64,000 bases of DNA. It comes from Longibacter salinarum (lineage in GTDB: Bacteria > Bacteroidota > Rhodothermia > Rhodothermales > Salinibacteraceae). The stretch is from assembly GCF_002554795.1 (NCBI RefSeq), contig NZ_PDEQ01000005.1:186001-250000 (forward strand), written 5' to 3'. The translations under genes were made by a program, and so were the position numbers. Positions 42,850 through 50,620 of this stretch are shown here, piece by piece. The notes beneath the pieces are model-generated. The model searched no databases, was not told where the DNA came from, and saw only the letters and a program-made list of their open reading frames with translations. Each line of letters opens with the position of its first letter. Position 1 is the first letter of the stretch.

Positions 42850-43347
42850 CGGTCGTTCACGCGGCAACACGGGGGTAAAGATGGGAATGCGCACAGGACA
42901 GCGTCCCTCGCGCCGTCGTCAATACGCAGGCTATACATCGACAAGACTTCTGCCGAACGATACTCTGCCATGACCCGCCCACAATTTCGAGACGAGTTGA
43001 ATAACACAATTAGCACAGCAGTCCTTCTGACAAGTATACCATATAAACGTTCCACAGAATCTTTCGGCTAAGCTCATACACTGTATGTATTTCTGAATAG
43101 AGCATTAGCGCACAATAAAATATCCAATCATCACTGCCCGCCGGGTAGACTTCTACGTAGTTTACTATGTCGAGGCGACAGGCTCTCCTTGCCGGACGGG
43201 TTCGGGTTGCGCGAGCTTGATCCAGCCTTCGGATACCGGCAGGAACTGGCAGAAAGACGCACGGGTTGGCGGACACGAACCTGTCGGCCTTCCCCCTCTC
43301 TCCCCGACGGGCCCCGGTTCGTTCCCGCTTTTCGTACAACTGTCCTT
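42850..43347. other. AT-rich divergent regulatory region
   Basis: 498 bp lie between the divergent efflux operon and the membrane regulator gene. The part from about 42960 to 43170 is clearly more AT-rich than its surroundings and holds small inverted repeats, for example CATACA-C-TGTATG at 43075-43087. It probably carries both promoters. The regulator frame is open to 43189, but this extension is not protein-like. Confidence 0.5.
43075..43087. promoter_or_regulatory. Candidate operator palindrome in the efflux/regulator spacer
   Basis: CATACA (43075-43080), a central C, and TGTATG (43082-43087) make a perfect 13-bp palindrome in an AT-rich island between divergent genes. The OmpR-type winged helix encoded alongside prefers direct repeats, so another factor could be the reader. 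Confidence 0.3.
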
Positions 43348-45603
43348 ATGCGTCACGACTCGCTAGACGCCTCTCTCCCCGGTCAACGATTTAAAGTTGG
43401 AGACTGGACGGTGGAGCCGTTGCTCAACCAGGTGACCCGCAACGGAGAGAAGCATCGACTGGAGCCGAAGGTGATGGATGTGCTGTGCCTTCTGGCCTCC
43501 AAGGTGGGAGAAACGGTTACCAAAGAGGAGTTCATGGACGTCGTCTGGGCAGACACCGTCGTCACGCCCGACGTCCTCTCGCGCTGCATCTCGGAGCTCC
43601 GCAAGACCCTCGGCGATGATTCCCGAAATCCGAGGTATGTCGAAACGATTCGAAAGACCGGGTATCGCCTGATTGCCCCGGTCGAACCGCTCCCGTCGGA
43701 TGCGTCGGATGCCACGTCCTCGTTTCGCACGGAAGAATCGGGCGTGGAAGAGCCCGACACACCGACGGACACAGCACGGAGAACCATCTCATCGATCAGC
43801 CGGCCACTTGCGTCGAGCGACTCGATTCTCACGTCGCCGCACACGTGGGTTGTCCTCGTGCTCGTCCTCATCGCTGCCGGCGTGATCGCATGGCGCGTGC
43901 TGCTCCCCGCCCCGCCAGCCGGCCCGCCGCCGCAGCCGACGCCGCTGACGAGCTTCCCCGGACAGGAGCTATACCCGGCGCTCTCCGCCGACGGCGAACG
44001 GACGATCTTCGCCTGGAATCGTGATGACGAGCCGACCGCCCTCTTCCTTCGTCAGGCCGGCGCGGAAACACCCCTTCAGCTGACAAACGGTCCACTCGAC
44101 TGGTCACCCGCATGGTCACCCAACCGACGGTTCCTCGCCTTTGCCCGGGAAGAAAGCGGTCGAAACGGCGTGTTCGTGGTCCCATCCATCGGTGGTAGCG
44201 CGCGCCAGATTGCGGATCTCGGCGTTCGGGAGATCGACCGTGTGGCGTGGTCGCCGGACACCTCGGCCAATCATCTCGTTATTTCCGCTCAGATCGGCCC
44301 GTTTCGCCCGTACGCACTCTTTCTGGCCCCCCTCGACCGCGATACCCTCGTTCAGTTAACGTCGCCCCCAGCGCAGAGCCTCGGGGACCGGCACCCTGCC
44401 TTTTCTCCCGACGGTAAGCGCGTCGCCTTCACGCGTAGCCTTTCCACGCAGACGCAGGACACCTACCTGCTGTCGCTGTCGGACACGACCATTTCGCGCG
44501 TCACGCAGGATAGCTCGGTCATCACGGGACTGGACTGGCTGACCACAGATGAGCTCGTCATCGCTTCCCGCCGGGGTGGTTCGTCCGCCCTCTGGCGCGT
44601 TCCGCTGGACGGCGACGATCCGGCCTGGCTCACCGACGCCGGCGAAGGGGTCGATATTCTGCATCCATCGATCGCACGGGATGTCGGCCAGATTGCGTAC
44701 GCGCGACAGATGCTGCATACCAACATCTGGTCGCTTCGTGGCACGTCGGCCGAGGCCCTGATCTCGTCAACGCAGTGGGACTCGCACCCTGACATTTCAC
44801 CGGACGACGAGCACGTCGCGTTCGTATCCCAACGATCCGGGAGTCCGCAGGTCTGGACGGTGGCGGCCGACGGCGAGAGCCCGTCTCAACTCACCTCAAT
44901 GCGTTCGACCGCCATCAGCACACCACGGTGGTCGCCTTCCGGAGAGAAGATCTGTTTCGTAGCGAGGGAAAACGGTCGGTCGAGTCTCTTCCTCGTTGAT
45001 GCTGAGGGAGGACCTGTAACGCGTCTTACCTCGGCTGAAACGGTGGACCGGATGCCGCACTGGGGTCAAGATGGCCGGCACATCTACTTCAGTTCCGCAC
45101 GCAAGGGTGCATGGTCCGTCTGGCGGATTCGCGTCGAGGACGGAACGATCCAGCGGGTGACTCCCTTTCCGGCACTCGCCGCGCAAGAGCATCCGGACGG
45201 TTCTTCGCTGTACGTCGTTCGCCCCGACACTCTTGGCATCTGGCGCTATCCGCTTCGCGAGACCGTTGTCGACACGGCGAGCTCCGATTCTCTCGCGGTC
45301 CCCTCCTCCATTCTCGACACGTCTGCAGCACCGATCCGTGTCGTCCCGGATTTTTCGCCACGCGAATACGCTAACTGGCGCGCTACGAATGTCGGGGTCG
45401 TTGCGCTCGATCGTTCCCGCGATCAGATCACCGTGCGGCGGTATCCTCCAGGCGGAGGTGAAGGCATCGTCCTCCACGTGCTGGGTCACGTCCCTGAACA
45501 CCCGGCTCTGGCGGTATCACCCGACGCGCGATGGGTACTTCTTTCCCGTCACGACCAGCGGGAGAGTGATATCGTCTACCTCGATATGGACTCGGACGAG
45601 TAG
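43348..45603 (+). CDS. CadC-like membrane transcription regulator with WD40-like (TolB/PD40) repeats
   Basis: The 751-residue protein has an OmpR/PhoB-type winged helix at about 10-108 (DWTVEPLLNQVTRNGEKHRL, EPKVMDVLCLLASKVGETVT, RKTLGDDSRNPRYVETIRK). One membrane segment follows at about 175-198 (TWVVLVLVLIAAGVIAWRVL). The outer part holds PD40/TolB beta-propeller repeats (ALSADGERTIFAWNRDD, PAWSPNRRFLAFARE, PAFSPDGKRVAFTRS, DISPDDEHVAFVSQ). So a periplasmic propeller senses a signal and a cytoplasmic wing binds DNA, as in CadC and ToxR. It is divergent from the efflux operon, which is its likeliest target by position. ATG 43348 is chosen at the start of the conserved domain. Confidence 0.9.
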   Translation: MRHDSLDASLPGQRFKVGDWTVEPLLNQVTRNGEKHRLEPKVMDVLCLLASKVGETVTKEEFMDVVWADTVVTPDVLSRCISELRKTLGDDSRNPRYVETIRKTGYRLIAPVEPLPSDASDATSSFRTEESGVEEPDTPTDTARRTISSISRPLASSDSILTSPHTWVVLVLVLIAAGVIAWRVLLPAPPAGPPPQPTPLTSFPGQELYPALSADGERTIFAWNRDDEPTALFLRQAGAETPLQLTNGPLDWSPAWSPNRRFLAFAREESGRNGVFVVPSIGGSARQIADLGVREIDRVAWSPDTSANHLVISAQIGPFRPYALFLAPLDRDTLVQLTSPPAQSLGDRHPAFSPDGKRVAFTRSLSTQTQDTYLLSLSDTTISRVTQDSSVITGLDWLTTDELVIASRRGGSSALWRVPLDGDDPAWLTDAGEGVDILHPSIARDVGQIAYARQMLHTNIWSLRGTSAEALISSTQWDSHPDISPDDEHVAFVSQRSGSPQVWTVAADGESPSQLTSMRSTAISTPRWSPSGEKICFVARENGRSSLFLVDAEGGPVTRLTSAETVDRMPHWGQDGRHIYFSSARKGAWSVWRIRVEDGTIQRVTPFPALAAQEHPDGSSLYVVRPDTLGIWRYPLRETVVDTASSDSLAVPSSILDTSAAPIRVVPDFSPREYANWRATNVGVVALDRSRDQITVRRYPPGGGEGIVLHVLGHVPEHPALAVSPDARWVLLSRHDQRESDIVYLDMDSDE

Positions 45604-45940
45604 AACAGCTCGCCCTTTTTGACCCGATTGCGACCGGCTCGCGGTTTCCTCTTTCTCCGCGACCGTTTCTTTATTCCAACATTCTAACCCGCGCTTACTC
45701 TTTCCTTAGAACCTTTAGGTTCATGAGGATTGCTACTGAATCTACTGAGCGCAGATTTAGGATGTCAGATCGCAAAAGTCTTAGGTCGGCGAAAAACGAA
45801 TCATCAGGCGAATTACGGCAAACCATTCGGCCATCCTAAGAGCATATCCGCGAACGGCCCGGTTGCAATGAGCGACATCAAACGAGATATACCTGCAACA
45901 CTCGTTCCGTCCTTCTACCGTACCGCTTATAGCGACCGTC
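45604..45940. other. Spacer upstream of the fasciclin gene
   Basis: 337 bp with no convincing gene. A GAACC-TTTA-GGTTC inverted repeat is at 45709-45722. Otherwise nothing stood out; the promoter of the fasciclin gene should lie here. Confidence 0.4.
45709..45722. promoter_or_regulatory. Small inverted repeat upstream of the fasciclin gene
   Basis: GAACC and GGTTC flank TTTA. It could be an operator half-site pair or a weak hairpin; there is no further support. Confidence 0.25.
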
Positions 45941-46765
45941 ATGCCTGCACATTCCGCATTGCAGTCCCGACTCACTTTATTCACCGCGTCACTGATCGCG
46001 ACGATCGTAGCTGCGCTCGTCCTGCTGCCCGTCATGGCTCATGCACAGAACGAAGACGAGCCTCGTAAGGACCGGTCGAATCAAGCCACATCCGATGCTC
46101 GCATGCAAGATGCAGCACAATCGGGTACCAAGCCATTGCTTGAAACGCTTGAAGAGAAGCAGTCCTACAGCACGTTCGTCGATGCGATGAAATCGACCGG
46201 TCTTGCCAACGCGCTCAGCTCCGGCGGCCCGTACACCATCTTTGCACCGACTAACCAGGCGTTCCAATCGCTCGATACAGACCTGTCCAGCCTGAGCGAC
46301 CAGGAGCTTGTCACGATTCTTCGTCGACACATCGTGGTCGGCAACGTACCATCCGGTAAGCTCAATGGGCAGTCGACGCTTCGCGTGACGACGGGCGATC
46401 AGCTTGCTATCGGTGAAAACGGTGCGACGGTCGGAGACGCCCGCATTGAAACGCCCGACATCAAAGCGACCAACGGCGTCGCGCACGGTATCGATAAGGT
46501 CCTGATGCCGGCGGCGAACGAAGGCGGAGAGCAGGTGCGTCGTCCGTCCGAGAAACCTCCGATGGATAAACCGGAGAAGCCCGAAGAAGACACGTCCACC
46601 GCTGGGACTCCGCCGATGATGAGCGACCTTCGGATGCCAGCTGTACGGATAGACACGACCGAAAAAGACACCACGGAGAAAGACACGACAGACACGACCG
46701 ATGCCGTCATCGGCAGCATCGCCGTCGATCGTCAATCCCTTGCGGACGCCGGCTTGATGCGTTAG
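45941..46765 (+). CDS. Secreted fasciclin-domain protein
   Basis: The 274-residue product has a signal peptide (LTLFTASLIATIVAALVLLPVMAHAQ). One FAS1 domain spans about 65-185: LLETLEEKQSYSTFVDAMKS, GGPYTIFAPTNQAFQSLD, LRRHIVVGNVPSGKL, and the closing TNGVAHGIDKVLMP. The C-terminal 85 residues are low-complexity, rich in Pro, Lys, Glu, Asp and Thr, with a TTEKD pentad repeat. FAS1 proteins usually mediate adhesion. The stop is followed by a double-hairpin terminator. Confidence 0.9.
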   Translation: MPAHSALQSRLTLFTASLIATIVAALVLLPVMAHAQNEDEPRKDRSNQATSDARMQDAAQSGTKPLLETLEEKQSYSTFVDAMKSTGLANALSSGGPYTIFAPTNQAFQSLDTDLSSLSDQELVTILRRHIVVGNVPSGKLNGQSTLRVTTGDQLAIGENGATVGDARIETPDIKATNGVAHGIDKVLMPAANEGGEQVRRPSEKPPMDKPEKPEEDTSTAGTPPMMSDLRMPAVRIDTTEKDTTEKDTTDTTDAVIGSIAVDRQSLADAGLMR

Positions 46766-46796
46766 CTCACGCATCTTCGGCTTAGCGTCCGTACGT

Positions 46797-46868
46797 CGCC
46801 CGGTCTGGAGTATCGGGTAACGGCTACTGGAGAGAGGGCCGTTACCAGTCTCCGACCGGGCGTTTTTT
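46797..46868 (+). terminator. Nested double-hairpin intrinsic terminator
   Basis: An outer stem pairs 46797-46810 with 46850-46862 (13 pairs with one bulged T) and is followed by six T (46863-46868). Inside it a second complete stem, GGTAACGGC (46816-46824) with GCCGTTACC (46838-46846), stands on its own. It follows the fasciclin stop by 31 bp and precedes the next gene by 64 bp. Confidence 0.85.
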
Positions 46869-46932
46869 ATCTGCATCGTCCGCGGGTCACCGCGATGGTT
46901 GTTCTCACATTCCCCTACATGAGACACAGATC

Positions 46933-47310
46933 ATGAGCCTACACGTAAATCCTTCGCCCCGTACTTCTCGTGCCCGGATCGTCTCGGACCTGCGACTCAC
47001 CGGAGCACGGTCAACGTCGCCATCGATCACGCCGCGTCGCGGCTCCTCCGAGGTGACCGTTCAATTCGCCGGCATCTGGGATAGCAGCACACGCGACACC
47101 GTCCTTCGAGCCATCGGATTCGTAGAAGATCAATTCACCGACCTCTTACCGCAGGACGATCCCCGCTGGGTCATCGTTCGGAGTCGGACGCCGAAAGGCT
47201 TTCACGTTGTGGGACATCGCGTCGGCATCTCGGCCGTCTTTGAACACACCGACGTGAACGGGCTATCACTCGCGATCCGCCACCATTTCACAAGCCGCTT
47301 AAAGGCATAA
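46933..47310 (+). CDS. Small protein of unknown function
   Basis: The 125-residue protein has a disordered Arg/Ser/Thr-rich start and a folded-looking C-terminal half (SSEVTVQFAGIWDSSTRDTV, VLRAIGFVEDQFTDLLPQDD, HVVGHRVGISAVFEHTD, LSLAIRHHFTSRLKA). It has no signal peptide or membrane helix. No family was recognised. It lies directly after the double-hairpin terminator and 142 bp before the lysine-pathway fusion gene. Confidence 0.55.
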   Translation: MSLHVNPSPRTSRARIVSDLRLTGARSTSPSITPRRGSSEVTVQFAGIWDSSTRDTVLRAIGFVEDQFTDLLPQDDPRWVIVRSRTPKGFHVVGHRVGISAVFEHTDVNGLSLAIRHHFTSRLKA

Positions 47311-47452
47311 TCAGATGCTCGCCCTGGATCCGGCCTGCGGATTTCTGACGAACCCGACACGTGTCTCGACAACACGCCGCGAGTTCGGACCCGTGGTACG
47401 GGGGCTAAGGTAAGGACAGCGTCGTATTTGCTTCCCTCGACCTGTCTGCTTC

Positions 47453-50047
47453 ATGCCCGACGCCTCATCCTGGATTGTTCTGAAGTTCGGTGGTACGAGC
47501 GTTTCCACGCCGGACCGCTGGAAAACCATCGCCCACATTGCTCGACGCTATCGCGATGATGGAGTCCGCCCTCTCCTCGTGTGCTCGGCATTGTCCGGTA
47601 TTTCCGACAAGCTGGAGATGCTTGCCGATCCCGATGCGGAGGCGGCGCCGGACGATGTACTGGCTGCCATCCGAACTCAACACCTGGAATTGGCGGAGCG
47701 CATCGGCGTGGATGGCGAGACCACGCTCGGTGCTAGTTTCGCTGTGCTCGAGGAACGAGTTGAGGCAGTGAACGCGTCCGGCCGAATCCACCCGCAGCAG
47801 CACGCGGAGATTTTGGCCATGGGCGAGCTCATGTCCACGCGACTCGGAAGCGCCTTCCTCGCTACGCAGGGCCTCACACCGCACTGGATGGATGCGCGAG
47901 AGGTCCTGCGGGCTGAGGATGAAGCCCACGTGGCTCCGGCCCGACGCTATTTGTCGGCAACCTGCGCCGCGTATCCCGACGGTGTCCTCCAGAACCACCT
48001 CGACGGCCAGGACGCCGACGTTTTCATCACGCAGGGCTTTATCGCGAGCAATCCCGTGGGCGAAACGGTTCTCCTCGGCCGCGGAGGGTCGGATACATCC
48101 GCCGCGTATTTCGCCGCCAAGCTCGAAGCAGAGCGGCTCGAAATCTGGACGGATGTCCCGGGCATGTTCACCTCGAACCCGCGCGACATCCCGTCGGCTC
48201 GCCTCCTGAGGCAACTCACGTACGCCGAAGCCCAGGAGCTGGCGACGATGGGAGCGACGGTCCTCCACCCGCGCTGCCTCGCGCCCGTTCGGCGATATCA
48301 GATCCCGCTCCACGTCCGCTCGACGGACGCACCAGACCTGGAGGGAACGGTCGTTTCAGATGCCGTGCCGCACGACGGTCCTGAAGTCAAAGCCATCTCG
48401 TCGAAAGATGGAGTCACCGTCGTCTCGATGGAGACGCTTGGCATGTGGCAACAGGTCGGATTTCTGGCCGACGTCTTCCAGATTTTCAAGCACCACGGAC
48501 TCTCGGTCGACCTCGTGGCCACATCCGAGGCCAACGTCACGGTCACGCTCGATCCGATGGCGAATGCGCTCGACCCGGACGTGCTCGACCGGCTCCTTCA
48601 CGACCTCAGCGCGTACTGCGAGCCGAAAATCATCGAGTCGTGTGCGGTGGTGAGCCTCGTCGGCCGTCACATTCGTTCGATGCTGCACGAGCTCGGCCCG
48701 GCCTTCGAGGTCTTTGACGAACAGAACGTACATCTCGTATCGCAGGCTGCCTCGGATCTCAACTTCGGCTTCGTCGTCGACGAGGACCAGGCCGAACGCC
48801 TCGTGCGACAACTCCACAGGCAGCTCTTCGCCACTCGAGCCCCGGACGCGACGTTTGGACCGAGCTGGCAGGAACTCTTTGACGCCGAGCCCTCGAAGAC
48901 GAGCGGCGCCTGGTGGCGCGATCGTCGCGATGAGCTGCTCTCGATCGTGAAAGCATCCGGAGAGCCGTCGTACGTCTACGACGAGGACACGCTGCGACGA
49001 AACGCACGCCACGTCCGACGCCTCGGCGCACTCGACCGGACCTACTACGCGGTCAAGGCCAACCCGCACCCGCGTGTGCTGGAAATTCTGGCTAACGAGG
49101 GCATCGCCTTCGAGTGTGTCTCGCCTGGTGAAGTGCAGCGGGTACGTGAGGTACTGCCCGATCTACCGGCGGATCGCATCCTCTTTCAGCCCAACTTTGC
49201 GGCGATCCACGAATACGCGGACGCATTCGACGAAGGCGTCCACGTGACGCTCGACAATGTCGAGCCGCTCGCGCGGCACCCGGAGGTCTTTGCCGAGCAG
49301 GATCTGTTCGTGCGCGTTGATCCCGGCCGGGGTCACGGGCATCATCGCCACGTCCGAACGGCCGGGGCCCAGTCCAAATTCGGCATCGTCCCAGACGAAC
49401 TGCCCCGCCTCCGCCGCCTCGCCAACCAATGCAACTGCACGGTCCGCGGACTGCACGTTCACGTCGGCAGCGGCATCACAGATGCCGGCACGTGGCCGGA
49501 TATCGCCGGTTTCCTGGCGTCGCTTGCCGCCGACTTCCCCAATGTACGGACGCTCAACGTGGGCGGCGGGCTCGGCGTACCCGAACGCCCGAACGCAACC
49601 CCGCTCGACCTCGGCATTCTGGACAAGCGCCTCAGCGAGTTCAAACAGCAGCATGCGTACGATCTCTGGATGGAACCCGGTCGCTTCCTCGTTGCCGAGG
49701 CGGGCGTCATGCTCGCGCCGGTGACCCAGACGAAATCGAAAGGTTCAGTCCACTACGTCGGACTCGGAACGGGCATGAACAGCCTCATCCGTCCGGCACT
49801 CTACGGCTCGTACCACGAGATCGTGAACCTGTCGCGCCTGGGCGAACCGCTCTCTATGACCGCGGACGTGGTGGGACCTATCTGCGAGAGTGGCGATGTC
49901 CTCGGCCGCAGCCGCCGACTACCAGACACCATGCCGGGCGACATCATCCTCATCGCAACGGCCGGAGCCTACGGCGCGAGCATGAGCAACCACTACAACC
50001 TCCGTACGCCGGCGCGGGAAACCATCCTCGAGACGGTTTCGGCCTGA
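47453..50047 (+). CDS. lysAC: Bifunctional aspartate kinase / diaminopimelate decarboxylase
   Basis: The 864-residue fusion joins the first and last steps of lysine synthesis. The N-terminal aspartokinase (about 1-460) shows VLKFGGTSVSTPDRWKTI, LLGRGGSDTSAAYFAAKL, EIWTDVPGMFTSNPRDIP and ATMGATVLHPRCLAP, then ACT domains (VSMETLGMWQQVGFLADVF, SVDLVATSEANVTVTLDP) that give feedback control. The C-terminal PLP decarboxylase has YYAVKANPHPRVLEIL (Lys535 binding PLP), HVHVGSGITDAG, NVGGGLGVPERPNA, WMEPGRFLVAEAG, and SGDVLGRSRRLPD (the conserved Cys region reads CESGDVL). Such fusions occur in several lineages. No lysine riboswitch was recognised upstream. ATG 47453 is right before VLKFGGTS. Confidence 0.95.
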   Translation: MPDASSWIVLKFGGTSVSTPDRWKTIAHIARRYRDDGVRPLLVCSALSGISDKLEMLADPDAEAAPDDVLAAIRTQHLELAERIGVDGETTLGASFAVLEERVEAVNASGRIHPQQHAEILAMGELMSTRLGSAFLATQGLTPHWMDAREVLRAEDEAHVAPARRYLSATCAAYPDGVLQNHLDGQDADVFITQGFIASNPVGETVLLGRGGSDTSAAYFAAKLEAERLEIWTDVPGMFTSNPRDIPSARLLRQLTYAEAQELATMGATVLHPRCLAPVRRYQIPLHVRSTDAPDLEGTVVSDAVPHDGPEVKAISSKDGVTVVSMETLGMWQQVGFLADVFQIFKHHGLSVDLVATSEANVTVTLDPMANALDPDVLDRLLHDLSAYCEPKIIESCAVVSLVGRHIRSMLHELGPAFEVFDEQNVHLVSQAASDLNFGFVVDEDQAERLVRQLHRQLFATRAPDATFGPSWQELFDAEPSKTSGAWWRDRRDELLSIVKASGEPSYVYDEDTLRRNARHVRRLGALDRTYYAVKANPHPRVLEILANEGIAFECVSPGEVQRVREVLPDLPADRILFQPNFAAIHEYADAFDEGVHVTLDNVEPLARHPEVFAEQDLFVRVDPGRGHGHHRHVRTAGAQSKFGIVPDELPRLRRLANQCNCTVRGLHVHVGSGITDAGTWPDIAGFLASLAADFPNVRTLNVGGGLGVPERPNATPLDLGILDKRLSEFKQQHAYDLWMEPGRFLVAEAGVMLAPVTQTKSKGSVHYVGLGTGMNSLIRPALYGSYHEIVNLSRLGEPLSMTADVVGPICESGDVLGRSRRLPDTMPGDIILIATAGAYGASMSNHYNLRTPARETILETVSA

Positions 50048-50120
50048 TCATGCATTTTCCAACAGCGGCACGCTGCTCGAACGGAGCAGAACGCCATCCG
50101 GTCGAAGACGAATCCTCCCG

Positions 50121-50336
50121 TCATCCACTCGATGCTTTCTTTCGGCGCGTCGAAAGACCAAAGGGCAGGTAGATCGGGCAGGAACCGACGCTGCTGGTCA
50201 GTATGAAGGCAATCGCGATAATGCCGAGGATGGTGGCGGTCAGACCGGAGATCTGACCGGTAACGTAGAGCACACCGATCAGCACGGCGATGCTCACGCG
50301 AATGATTCGGTCGAGGGTACCCATGTTCTTTTTCAT
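50121..50336 (-). CDS. DUF2892 (YgaP-type) small membrane protein
   Basis: The 71-residue protein matches DUF2892: MKKNMGTLDRIIRVSIAVL opening, two membrane helices (about 13-30 and 34-52) and a SSVGSCPIYLPFG block ending in a basic tail. The SCPIY cysteine is conserved in the family. In other bacteria the domain is often fused to rhodanese in sulfur-related proteins. It stands alone here. A consensus Crp/Fnr-type site lies about 80 bp upstream. Confidence 0.9.
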   Translation of the reverse strand: MKKNMGTLDRIIRVSIAVLIGVLYVTGQISGLTATILGIIAIAFILTSSVGSCPIYLPFGLSTRRKKASSG

Positions 50337-50370
50337 AACAATCGGCCTTCCGTGGGTGAGAAAAGATGGA

Positions 50371-50396
50371 CTCGTATCACACCGTCATTATACGAG
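50371..50396. promoter_or_regulatory. Inverted repeat upstream of the DUF2892 gene
   Basis: CTCGTAT (50371-50377) and ATACGAG (50390-50396) form a perfect 7-bp inverted repeat with a 12-bp spacer, 35 bp upstream of the start codon, where an operator would overlap the promoter. Confidence 0.4.
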
Positions 50397-50414
50397 GCTT
50401 TCGACGCCACGATC

Positions 50415-50430
50415 TGTGATCTGTGTCACA
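50415..50430. promoter_or_regulatory. Consensus Crp/Fnr-family binding site
   Basis: TGTGA (50415-50419), six bases, TCACA (50426-50430) is an exact match to the Crp consensus half-sites. It lies 79 bp from the DUF2892 start and about 190 bp from the RqcH start, so it could act on either. Confidence 0.5.
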
Positions 50431-50620
50431 TAGACAACGTCGCGGGCCCGCTGTACCCTATGACCGACTCTGACGCTTAAGAGTTGCAGCGTTGATTTCC
50501 ATTCTCTAGCATCTACGCTCCGCACCGCAGCCCTCATTCGCTCTGGCGAACGAATTGACGCATGAGGCGTGCGAGGTGGATGCCTCTCCTGCTCTGCCTC
50601 CCGGACGCTTCCTTCTCCCT

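Noticed and set aside
47311-47452. Lysine riboswitch before the lysAC gene
   Set aside because: The 142-bp leader is too short and shows none of the expected conserved junction or pairing elements.
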